Positions 34,550-45,529 of a stretch of DNA of 64,000 bases are shown one piece after another. Each line of letters starts with the position of its first letter. Position 1 is the first letter of the stretch. Position numbers and translations under genes: made by a program. Source of the stretch: Knufia peltigerae (Eukaryota > Ascomycota > Eurotiomycetes > Chaetothyriales > Trichomeriaceae); the NCBI GenBank assembly GCA_030247855.1, contig JAPDRN010000002.1, positions 744,001 to 808,000 on the forward strand, in the 5' to 3' direction. The notes beneath the pieces were generated by a model. That model ran no database searches. It was not told the DNA's origin and saw only the letters and a list, made by a program, of their open reading frames with translations.

Positions 34550-36119
34550 ATGGGACTTCTTCATACTGCTACCGAGCTGCCAAAACAACTGTTCATTAAC
34601 AATGAATACGTCGATCCGAAACACTCGGTGAAGCGCAGCTTGTACAACCCCGCAACTGGCGAGCTGGTAGCCGACGATGTCCCTGTCGCTGGAGAGCAGG
34701 ACGTCGACTACGCCGTCGACTGCGCCGAGAAGGCATTTCCAGCATGGAAGAAAGTCTCACCGACCCAGCGTCGCGACATACTATTGAAATTTGCCAGTCT
34801 GGTCGAAGAACATGCAACGGAGCTCGCAGCAATGACTCGCCTGACGCTCGGTTCTCCCGTCAAATTCAACGAGTTCGAAATCGCATTGGCGGTTGACGCC
34901 ATGCGCTACTACATAGGCTGGATCGACAAGTTCAACGGTGAATCTTTCCCCCAGGATGACGGCTTTCTCAAGATCATCCGCAATGAACCCCTAGGAGTTA
35001 CGGCAGGTATAGTACCTTGGAACGGACCTTTGATCACACTGGGCATGAAAGGCGCTCCGGCCCTGGTGACTGGCAACTGCTTCATATTCAAACCGTCCGA
35101 AAAGACTCCATTTGCTGCAATTGCACTGGGAGCTTTGGCCAAGGAAGCGGGCTTGCCTCCGGGTGTTTTTCAGGTCCTACCAGGTGACGGGACGACGGGG
35201 GCGTTGCTGGCAAGTCATATGCGCGTCCGTAAGATCAGCTTCACGGGTAGCATCGCAACGGGAAAGAAGATTCAAGAATTGGCAGCAAAGTCAAATCTTA
35301 AGCGAGTCACCTTGGAATTAGGAGGCAAATCACCTTCGCTTGTCTTCAATGACTGCGACCTTGACAACGCTGTCCGATGGACGGTCGACGGCATCGCCCT
35401 GAATGCTGGCCAGGTATGCATGGCGGCTAGTAAGGTGTATGTCCAGGAGGGGATCTATCAAAAGTTCGTGGATAAGTATGTCGCATATATGAAAGAAAAG
35501 GCCACCACGATCGGTGATCCACGAGACGAGAAGACAGAGATCGGCCCTCTTGTGGATGAAGGACAGTATAACCGTGTCCGAGGCTTCATCGAACGTGAGA
35601 AGCAGGGTAAAGGGAAACTCCTGGTGGGAGGACCACGGGAAGGAGTCAGAGTAAGTTTATCGTCCTTCGCGTTTCGGACTACCGATTTCACCTTAAGAAG
35701 GCGTCATGGGATTTTGTCAACATCATCACTGATCATTTGGCCTTTCATTTAAACAGGGTTATTACATTGATCCTACAGTCTTCGCAGAGCCAGACCTAGA
35801 CTCCGAGATTCACACCCAAGAGATCTTTGGGCCCGTATCAGTCATTCATCGCTTCAAGACCGAGGAAGAAGCCTTGGAACTTGCCAACAACTCAGAGTTC
35901 GGATTGATGGCGGGAGTCTTCACGCAAGATATCAACAAGGCCTTGAGGGTTGCTTCTGATATTGACAGTGGGATGGTTGGTATCAACTGTGTGACTCTGA
36001 ATTTCATCACAGCACCATTTGGTGGAAGCAAGCAAAGTGGCATTGGGCGCGAGTGTGGCATCAGCGCATTGAAAGCATTTACTGAACTAAAGACTGTGAT
36101 GATAAACTTGACATATTAA
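34550..36119 (+). CDS. NAD(P)-dependent aldehyde dehydrogenase
   Basis: Oxidises an aldehyde to the acid; 487 aa from two exons, 34550-35650 and 35757-36119. All hallmarks of the superfamily are present: GVTAGIVPWNGPL and FKPSEKTP for cofactor binding, FTGSIATGKKI for the Rossmann GxxxxG turn, general base Glu256 in LELGGKSPS, catalytic Cys290 in GQVCMAAS, and the late EIFGPV and FGGSKQSGIGRE motifs. No targeting sequence is evident; it is probably cytosolic. It follows the alpha/beta hydrolase on the same strand. It would dispose of the aldehyde made by the copper amine oxidase 14 kb upstream. Confidence 0.95.
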
Positions 36120-37027
36120 AGGTCTAGCTAGAGTGTCATGAAAATCCCACGAACAACAGTCCACCTGTCTTGGTCAACGACATACAGTTTCCAGGGTTCC
36201 TCATTCCGTAATGCAGTGCAAGGGGGAGGTCTGATCAGTTCTCATGCCGGGGGATAGACGATGCTTCTCCCCGCTAACCCCTCGCACAGGCGAGTCCGAC
36301 CCCAGGAGCACACAAAACACATTGTGAGCGGACAATCAATGGCGGGAGTCATTTCAGCCTTGACAAATACACACAGCTACCTGCTGTCGCCTTTGCCAAC
36401 TTATTCCACCGGGTGATTGAAAGGGCTGTTGCGGACCGCGAATCTGCTTGGCAACTTGCATTCAATCTCTGCGAGGTCTGCACGAGTTGCTACCGAGGGT
36501 CAGCATCTCAAGGTACAGTATAGATATGGACTTGCCATCAGCGAATGAAGTTGCTATTGAGCAATCACCACCGGTCGCGATGCCAGCCCGCCGCGTGTTG
36601 ACCTACGCCAGAGAGTGACTGATGGTTGTAGAAAGACGCGGCTCCGCGTTGGCATGTGGGTCTGATAGTGGGCGAACCAACCAGCGGCTTCGCATTCGAT
36701 GACCAGTTTCGGTTTTGAACACTTATCGGCCATGTGGACCTTCGTTCCAAGCCTTTAGAGGTCCATGGAGAAAAGCTGCTGCACCAAAAGTCCGAGCCGC
36801 AAACATAGCTTCGACATGAAGCGTCAAGGCCAGACAGGAAGCGATCGCTATCTTGCCCCTCAACTTGTCGAGGTGAGCACTGGCAAGGTATATTAACTTG
36901 CAATACAACGCTCGGCTAGGATGGGAATGGAGGAAGACTTTTGGACTGTCCTAGTTTGCGACGCAAATTCCCAAGTCTTCTCAAGTCGAGATCATCACAC
37001 TGAAGGGAACAATAGTCATCGCCCAAC
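36120..37027. other. Intergenic, MFS promoter
   Basis: About 900 nt without a domain-bearing frame. A small palindrome CGCGG-CT-CCGCG near 36634 resembles a CGG-N2-CCG Zn-cluster half-site pair. Nothing else was recognised. Confidence 0.4.
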
Positions 37028-39045
37028 ATGACGGCTGAAGAAGTTCCCATCCCGGGCACAGTGCACCTCATCGACTTGGAGGGCACCATGCAAGCGACTC
37101 ACGGGTCGGGAGAAAACAAAGATCTCATCCTCATCCCAACACCCACCGTGAGTTCACGAACATTCACATTTGGAAGAAAAAAAAGGAGACTAGCTGGCTG
37201 ACTCGATGTTTGTTTCTTGGGTATCACCTCAGGACGACCCCAACGACCCTCTGACATGGTCTCCCCGACGCAAGTTGCTGGCGCTGTCGTGCATGATCGC
37301 GTACATGATGGCGGTGGGAGTCTCCACGGCAGCCATGTACTCGGTCTTTGGTGACATTCAGGCCAACTCGACCTTGACCTTGAACAATCTCAACCAGGGC
37401 ACAGGATACATGGTAAGCTTGGCTGCGGTGGAGGCGCGCTGAAGCATACCACATGCGATGCACATCCGGGCGCTAACATGTGTGCAAAAACAGTTCCTCC
37501 TGCTAGGCTGGAGTTGCTTGTTCTGGCAACCGTTTGCACTGCAGTTCGGCAAACGTCCCACGTACCTGATCAGTGTCCTGGGGACCATGGGAACGATGAT
37601 TTGGGCCCCTTACACCACGAACAATGCGCAGTGGATCGCCAGCAAGATCCTCCAGGGTTTCTTCGGATCGCCCATCGAGAGCCTCTGCGAGATTACCATT
37701 ACCGATCTGGTCAGTTTGCTTGTCCGATGAATATGTCCTCCAACAAAAGGTCTGCCTGCTGATACTCTTTGCGTGTTCTACTACAGTACTACACTCACCA
37801 GAGAGGATTCTACACGGCCGTGTATGCGCTGTCTCTGTCTGGCAGCAACCTCAGCGCTCCCATCATTTCGGGCTTCATTGCCACCGGACAAGGCTGGCGA
37901 TGGGTTCTGGTGAGTGCTCATGACCGTGGCCCCCTCCCCGTTTCCACTCACATTTTTCCGTTTTGCTGACAAAAGAGTATTTTGAGTAGTACTGGTGTGC
38001 CATCCTCTGCGCCATTGTGTTTGTCTTCCTGTTCTTCTTCATGGAGGAGACCAACTTTGTCCGGCTCCACGTTCAAGCCTCTGTAGCCGCCGTCACGGTC
38101 GAGGAGGAAGAAAAGCGCCTTGAAAGCACGTCGGTCGAGACGCCTGCGGAAGAAACCAAGGAATCCGCAGTGACCGGCACCAACAACATCGGCTCGATCA
38201 ACACCTCCGAGCTCGACGAGGGAGTGGTGTCTCAAGACCAACAACAACGACAACGACGGCAACAAAAACCCAAGACGTACCTGACCAAGCTTCAACTCTG
38301 GCAAAAGGAGGACCTGCGGAAGGAAAACCACTTCTGGGGCATGGTGAAGCGGCCCCTGATCTACCTGCGCTTCCCCGTCATCGTGTTCTGCGGCTTCTAC
38401 TACGGGTCCAGCCTGGTGTGGTTCAACGTGCTCAACGCCACCTCGGCGCTCATCCTCTCCGGGACCTACGGGTTCAGCACCAGCATGGTCGGCGTGTCCT
38501 ACATCGCGCCCCTGCTGGGGGTGTTTGTCGGCGCCGCCTACACCGGCATCTGGGGCAACCGGGTCACCCTGGCCATGGCCCGCCGGAGGGGCGGCATCCT
38601 CGAGAGCGAGTACCGCCTCTGGCTCCTCACCCCGGCGATCGTCCTGCTGCCGTTCGGCCTGATCCTCTGGGGCGTCGGGTCCAGCCGGGGGATCCACTGG
38701 TTCGGCGCCGTCTTCGCCGCCTTCGTCGTCTCGGGCGCGAGCGCTATCTCCGTCCAGGGCATGTGCAACTACTGCATCGAGTCGTACCGCGCGCTGAGCG
38801 GCGAGGCCATCGTCACCGTCATCCTGATCCGGAACACGATGAGCTTCGCCATCGGCTACGGGGTCACGCCCTGGGTCCAGAACCTGGGCCACCAGAACGC
38901 CTTCATCGTGGCCGCCGCGGCCGCCATGGTCCAGTGCGCCACGGTCCTGGTCATGATCTGGAAGGGCAAGAGCCTGCGCAAGAAGAGCGCAGCTCGGTAT
39001 GCCCAGTACGTGGAAAAGATGGCGGCTGTCGGCATGGCTCACTAG
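37028..39045 (+). CDS. MFS transporter, DHA1-type
   Basis: A predicted plasma-membrane exporter of 564 aa. Exons: 37028-37147, 37233-37412, 37494-37709, 37787-37909, 37990-39045. The N-terminus ends with DDPNDPLTWSPRRKLLA, the DHA1 signature before TM1. FGKRPTYLISVL is the motif-A loop, and the central cytosolic loop (about residues 235-305) is long and rich in Glu, Thr and Gln, including a QDQQQRQRRQQK stretch. TM7-12 follow. The last exon is clearly richer in G and C at third codon positions than the other exons and neighbours. It is tail-to-tail with a Zn2Cys6 regulator (stop to stop about 300 nt). Substrate unknown. Confidence 0.9.
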
Positions 39046-39350
39046 CGAGCGAGCGCAGAACCAATTTCACTTTCACGAAGCCTCGTCCGGTGCTGAGGGA
39101 AGTTTTCTGTACTTCAGCTGATTGATGTACGAAAATCAAAGCAGAGTTCAAGTATATATTGTGAATGCAGACATGTTTGTCATGTCACGTCCACATGCCA
39201 TCAAATTTCCTGGCAGGCCGTATTCCGCACATGTTTCGTTCTTAATCAAGCATTCAGAACAAGGGAGCACATTCCTCATGACTACACCGCAAGTCGGACA
39301 GAATATCACCGTGTTCGTTTGTGGGGGTTATTAACCGTAGGAAACTTTGG
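39046..39350. other. Shared 3' region
   Basis: About 300 nt between the converging MFS and regulator genes. No element noted. Confidence 0.5.
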
Positions 39351-41494
39351 TCAGTTGATCAGCATTTCGCATCCCTTTTCCACGAACACGGTCGTCCAGA
39401 CCAGATCCTCCCCCCGGTCACGTCTCTCCCAGATTTCTTCCAGAGTCTCACCCAGGACCATGACGGCCGCGATGCCGTTCTTGTGCCGTAGTTGATCTAC
39501 AACCCCCTGAACCCACTTCCGCTCCTGCTCGCCAGAGCAAAATTGTCCGGCGGTCATGAGCGGGTAAGAACACACGTTGAACAGGCGGCTCTCGGGCGGT
39601 ATCGCGCTCAATAGTGAAATGATGTGTGACGATAGAGCGGCAAAGTACGCGTCGGATGTGGGAGATGAGGGACCGGAGAGGAGCGGTAGCCGCCTTGCCA
39701 GAACGGATGGATACGTATGGTACAGTTCCAGTAGTGCCGCGAACCGATATGCACTGCCCATAATTTGACAGTAGTGTACCAGAGAGTTGTCCTGGTCAAT
39801 CAAGGAAGAAGATGGGGTCGCGCTGCCAGACACACTGTTGGTGTCGCTCGGTGGCTCAGGGTCCATAGAGTTGATCCATGAGAGAACAACGTCATCTGGA
39901 GATGGCGAGTTGGGTAACCCTTCTGAGGCGGAAGCTTGGAGGGTGTATGGCATCGGGCTGAACAGGGCCACCGATTCGGCGTCATCGAAACCACCCAGGC
40001 TCTCGTCAGAGAAACAACTCTCACCGGCATATCCGTGCCGACCCTCCAGTAAAGAAGCTTCAATGGCTAGCACGATCTCTTCGCGGCGTTTTGTCCACTT
40101 TCCAAAAGGGACCTGTCGAGCCAACGCGTTCAACTGACATATCGCAGGCAATACCTCCGACCAAGATCCCAAAAGAACGTCGACCCTCCCATCACACACC
40201 TTTTCGACCCAAACAGAATCCTGCACTGCGATGTGCGGCCGTGGTACATAGATTCGAGACGTCATGCTGGTCAACATCTCCAACCACCCCAGCAGTCTGA
40301 TGAAGCAGGCCGGAATGGTGTCGAGCAATCCAGCCCGCACTTCGAACAATTGCCTCACAGCCTCGAGATAGACCAAGCCACAAGCGTTGGGATTGAAATA
40401 GCTCTACACAATCGTTCAAGATCTTTAGACGTGCATTACGAGACTTTTGTTTTGGGAATGGACTCACTTCTGTTGCCGCAAGCATGAGACAGGTCACTGC
40501 AGTCTCGTGTCCGGCCCTGACGGAACGGACCTTCTCCCTAACAGTAGCAACGGCCTGTGATCGCAGGGCCACTGCGTAATCCGGAATGTTGGTGTCGTTC
40601 CGGCTGTTGGACTGGTGAAGACAAGCGATAGCGGCCAGGACTTGCGTGAGAGGTCCATCCGTCGACATGTAAGGCAGCAGCGCCGCGCCAAACGGGTCGT
40701 CAGGCCCATCGCAGATGGTGAAAATTGGCACGACAGATGAGAAGTAATGCCCGATGTAGAAGGAGCGTACCTGAGAAGATAAATTCACCTGGCGAAGCGG
40801 GCTCGCGCAGATGGAATCCCGTGACCTTTGTCGATCAAGAGATTCACTGTCATAAGTGGTTTCAAAGCTATCGCGACAGCTATTGTCACTGGGAGTTGAG
40901 ACTTCTACATCTCTCATCGCAGTATCGGTGTTGTCAAGATCCCAGCATCGTTCAAATCCATATTGGATGGCTTCTGAATAGTCGTAGTCTGGACCGCGGG
41001 GCGGATAGGATCCCGGAGAGAAAGAAGCATTGCCGATGGCTGCCCTTGTGGTCTTCATTCTAGCGAATGAAGCCCTTTGAGGGTCGAGGGGAACACATTT
41101 GCCCGCGGTGAAGTCTTCTTCTCCGGTAATGCACTGCTTAGGCAAGCTTCGTCGGTGCTTCGTTGGACTCTTGTCGGAAACCTGGTCAATTGTCGTATCT
41201 GTGCGCCATTTGAGGGGTGCTGTAGTTTTGGGCCCGGGGCATTCCAGACCACGCTTTAAGCATCTCGCACAGCTTGGAATTGTTCCATCGCATTTGATGC
41301 GGCGCTGCTTGCATGTATCGCACCCTTGAAGTCAGAGTCAGCAAAGATGTTTGTGATCTTGCGAGCACGGCTGCGGGCTTACCCAGTCGGCTCTTTCGAC
41401 AACGCGGGGGGAGCGTCGTCTGTGCCGACTTCCCACTTGTCAAGATTTGGGGGACTGTGAACAACACAGACTGACGGTCCTTTTCGTTCAACAT
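39351..41494 (-). CDS. Zn2Cys6 transcription factor (second)
   Basis: A likely nuclear regulator; exons 41494-41383, 41324-40468 and 40403-39351 give 673 aa. The zinc cluster begins where exon 1 joins exon 2: RKSRLG then CDTCKQRRIKCDGTIPSC and CLKRGLEC, with the six-cysteine spacing intact. A central region with VRSFYIGHYFSSVVPIFTI and LAAIACLHQSNSRN leads into the transcription-factor domain of the type that starts after the cluster and ends in a long alpha-helical half (YFNPNACGLVYLEAVRQLF onward). I chose the ATG at 41494 because it gives an open exon ending at a good GTAAGC donor, but the true start could differ. It is convergent with the preceding DHA1 transporter, so the pair may be regulator and target. 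Confidence 0.87.
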
Positions 41495-42371
41495 GTTCGC
41501 TTACGAGGACTGTAACATGATACAGGGTATTTTGGCGCTATATGCTCGTCCTCAAGGAGGCCAGATGCCGGTTGTCAAGAGGTTGGGAAGCAGAATGAGG
41601 GGAAAGAAGACGAAAGAGAAGAAGTCAATGATAGGACCCTTAGCTCTAGAAGAGTTGGGGTCCCATCGACATCCGAGACCCTTGTTCGATAAGCGGGCAT
41701 CCGCCCAGTCCCAGGCGTCGTAATGTGGATGTGAAAAGGGCCCAGAGCTCATATCAGATCTTAGTGTTATCAGCCAGTTTCTTTATCAATTGTGTACTCG
41801 TATCATGCTTACCGGATTTTTTAATCTAACCATCATGAGCGGTTTGTCTACCTGAGAGAAGAAGTGTAGCATCTTGTGTTTTAGGAACCACCAAAAAGAT
41901 TGAATGATCATTCGATCTTCGGTTTGTGGAAATGAGGTTTCTCAAGATGATTTTTTGACTAGCCAGGCAGAAAGAAAGTGCAGGGTCCCATTCCTATTAT
42001 TTCGTCCGGAAGAGTTGATGATTCCTAATGTCAGGATAGCCCTCCCCCTTCCCCCAAAGTACCATACCCACCAGTTCGTGGTCCGGGCTGATTGCATTCT
42101 TGAACAGCTTGGTAATAAATTTTATTATTGGTTCGCCCTTTATATTCTTCTTTGGCCAACTCCATCATCGTCCCAGCACTCCTCTGTCAGTCACGATGCT
42201 CTCGCCCGTGATGAAAATGCTAGCACGCCTTGCCGCCAGAAACACCATCAGGGTAGCCCCATCGTCTCGACTAGGAGCGCTTCAGGACAGACCCAATATT
42301 CGCATCAGACCAGACTCGGCATGAAGGCATGATCCATGGAAGTCGACGAGGACCACCCTTCACGTCATGAA
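41495..42371. other. Intergenic, regulator promoter
   Basis: About 880 nt. Upstream of one regulator and downstream of the next. A 142-codon frame at 41904-42332 overlaps others and has no domain. Nothing supported. Confidence 0.45.
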
Positions 42372-44799
42372 TCAGTAGTATGCTGACGACGAGTACGAAT
42401 CTGGAGTCATCCAAGATTCGATACCAGAAGCAAAATTGAGTAAGTCAAATCCACCAACAGGCATGAATGAGTTCGTTTGCGGGTGTCCAAAATTCCACCA
42501 AGATTGTTGTTGTTGTTGTTCTGGAACAATTTGTTCGCAATGTCCATCATCAGGAGGCGAAGAAGATGTATTCAATGCCATGGTCGTGGATCTGGACGAT
42601 GATACATTATTACTCCTCGTTTGGGTTTCAGTATGTGTTTGTGTCTGAGTCTGTTGGTGCTGCGCCGAAGAAGCCAAAGCCTGTGAGTGTGACAGTGACA
42701 GTGATTTCGACAGTGACTGTTTGACTGCAGCCACATATCGAGCTTTCATCGCTTCCCACCTGACAATGATACTTCCGAACCAGTCAAAAAGACCATCGAC
42801 TGAAGCCATCTGACTTGCCACGGTCTGGACACGTTTCGTCATTATCTCGAAATAATTCTCGACCTTGATGATTGATCTGGCAATCTGGACGTTCCACTCT
42901 GTCGTATCTATACACAAAGAAGCTGTCGTGGCCAGCATGAACGAATAATGTAACAGTGTCCACTGAGTGGCACTCAGACTGGGTAAGCGAGAGTCCGGTA
43001 TCTCCAAAAACATGTCGAGGTATGTCCTTGTACTCTCCAAACTGTCGACCAGTATCCGGACGTGTGACAATGAAAGACTTGAATTCCAAGAAATACCGGA
43101 AAGTCCAATTTCTCGAGCTAAAGCTTCTACTATCCAAGGTAATAGTTGTTTGCAAGCTTTGGCATGGTTGTCAATCAGTTGGTCCACAAAACATAGCCCA
43201 TATAGGAATCCAGTGCAACACTTACGATTTTCTCTTAGAGACGCAGGAGCACGGGCATGCCAGTCTCGAAGTTTGGATGAAAATGTGTTCAAATAAAGTT
43301 GTAGTTGATCATCATCCATATGATGACTTTGTTTGTTGTCACTATAATTGAACAATGTAAAAACCTGATCGGCTTCATGTGTCAATTCCAAGACGTGTAT
43401 TAGATCCGTGTCGGTTTTGGCTTCTTTGGTAGCAGCCAGGGACAAAGCACACGTCCTCATGTAGTCGTTGTAGGCCAAAGGACTCGCCTTTCGACACATT
43501 ACCGAATACCTAACAACACAATAGGTGTTAGAGATGAGATATAGTCTCGGATGTTCAAGCGTTGCATGGGAACAGAGGGCTGAGTACGGAGTGGTGTAAT
43601 TACTCACCAAGTGGCAAGGTGATAACATCCCAAACATGCCCTTTTCGCATCGTTACTCCAATCATCGGCAACATCCCTAGACACCAAACTTTCGGGGGTA
43701 TCATGAAAAGTCTCGACGGTCATATCTCGATGTTGATGTTTACCGGGCCTTCGTGTGATGCCGAAATCGATCGCCGCAGTACTCGCGATCGCCATTAAAC
43801 GATATGCTTGTTGTGTATGAGGTGTGACATGAAAATGATACCTGTTAGAAGAACAGAATGAACAAGAGATGAGTATAGCCTCATAAGTGAGATCATATGA
43901 CACAGTCTCGGGGAGAGACCTAAACTCACCAATTCAAATACACCAATAACCCTTGAAGTAGGTCGAGGTTCCTTGTTCCTTGGACGATGACGGCGATGCT
44001 CAACCTTTCGAGGAATATTTTGTTCAAGGTCTCCTGTAAAGGTCGATTCCTCCAAGAAGTACTGACCATGATCGCCAACAACAACAATGGACTGTCTCTT
44101 CTGAGTTTAGAGATGGTCATATGATAACCCAGCACGACATAAGGGAAGGTTTCCGCAAAATGAAGTCTGTATTCGACAAGAAGGAGATCCGCTTGGGAAA
44201 GTGACAAGACATGGTCACCGATGAAATCTTTTTGGTCTGCGAGAGACGATTTCGGGGTTGTGGTCGATGTCATCAAAGTTGAAGGTGAAGGTGGTGGACT
44301 TCTTCTCCTATGGTTCTCTGGATCTGCCGAGCCGTTGTCGTCGTTGACTGGTTTCGGAAGCAAAGTCATGAATCTTTCGATTTTGTGTTCGAGTTGTTCT
44401 ATCCTTCTTTCAAAGACGACTGAATGAAGTAACAACGAGTCAGTGAAAGAACTTGGATTGGTTTCCCGGTTCTCCGTCTCACCTTTCTTTCTACGTTCTC
44501 TAGGTCTGTGTTCAGGTATGACACAATCCAGTTTCCTCTGTGTACATCTGAACGAGGTTGTTGGAAAATGTCAGAGTTGTGGTCCAACAAGAGACGTAGA
44601 AACATAATCCCAAAACAACCGATATGGAGACAGAATTCGCTTTCGGGCTGGCCGACGGGGATTGAAGTGGGTTTTGGGTATATATAACTCACCTTTGACA
44701 TATCCATGGTGGACTACTACTCATGAGACATCGGAGCTTCTTTGCCTTGCAGGCAGAACAAGCTCTTGGAGTATGTGGGAGAGGTTGCTTATCAGCCAT
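42372..44799 (-). CDS. Zn2Cys6 transcription factor (third), split zinc cluster
   Basis: A likely nuclear regulator of about 677 aa. Exons: 44799-44693, 44547-44483, 44419-43930, 43841-43608, 43509-42372. The zinc cluster is built from two exons: RACSACKAKKLRCLMSS in exon 1 and, after the join, CQRCTQRKLDC. A basic stretch follows (PEHRPRERRKK), then a short coiled coil (ERRIEQLEHKIERFM) for dimerisation. The middle region contains a membrane-sensor-like LLLAIMVSTSW and a helical core. The tail has Ser/Thr/Gln-rich low complexity (QHQQTQTQTHTETQTRS) and ends near WNFGHPQTNSFMPVGGF. A 96-nt in-frame segment at 43130-43225 has a good GTAAGT donor and a TAG acceptor and may be an extra intron. 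Excluding it gives 645 aa. Confidence 0.87.
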
Positions 44800-45529
44800 T
44801 TTACCAGAGAGCGCGTTGGTACCGGATCTCCCGGTTTTCGTTACTGTTCATGTGCGGACGGATAATAAAAAGTTAACAACCGCAGGCAAAAAGAGGTGGC
44901 CGAAAAGTGTTTGGGTCTTGGATCCTCTTTCTCTCCCTTCACACCTGAGAACTCGGGGGCTTTCCAATCTCGCCTTTGTTAATAACACTCTGTAACAAGT
45001 GTGATCGAAGTTCGTGGTATGTTTAAAGCCTCGTCGCGCTTTCGGCCTTTCGGAGGTTCCGAACGTCCTTGATATTCCGCCCGCAGAGCCTCCGGAGTCC
45101 CGTTGTAGCCGTGCAGGGCGATATTTGAGGTCATTCCTTTCTAAGGCTGCAAGAGCTTGTACTTTGGATAACTGTTCTGGTCGAGCAACATCAATCGATA
45201 GGACTGGGAGTTCTCAACAATGAGAATCTTGATCGAGGTCACTAAGGTAATTCATTGTGGACCCACTTGCTATACGCGACTATTCCCGGCATCGATGTCC
45301 CAATAGACTGGCTGCCTACATTTACCTTCTCTTCCTGAATATTCTTTATTTGCACTGATGTGATGCCTGTCTATTTATCTATTCCTATATCTATACATTG
45401 GGTGTGCAAGGTTATATCTTGTCTTCTCCGGCTCGAGGTTGGACATCGATCTTGACCTCGTCCATCTCGGCCTGTCTTCCATGCGCTCTACTACTTCTTG
45501 AGAAAAGGCCTAACTGCAAGCATCTGAAT
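44800..45529. promoter_or_regulatory. Upstream region of the third Zn2Cys6 regulator
   Basis: This 730-nt stretch is the promoter of the regulator and the 3' flank of the next MFS gene. It contains CGG-AGGTT-CCG (45051-45061), an inverted CGG pair with 5-nt spacing as bound by Zn2Cys6 dimers, and a CTCCGGAG palindrome (45090-45097) about 30 nt away. Autoregulation is a reasonable inference. Confidence 0.4.

Noticed and set aside
16047..36119. A secondary-metabolite gene cluster
   Set aside because: No polyketide synthase, non-ribosomal peptide synthetase, terpene cyclase or RiPP-type core gene is present; the enzymes are those of catabolism.
37948..39042. A 364-codon open frame antisense to the second MFS transporter
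   Set aside because: It mirrors the GC-rich last exon of a clear transporter and is rich in Asp, Gly, Ala and Pro, as expected from antisense of G/C-ending codons. No domain.
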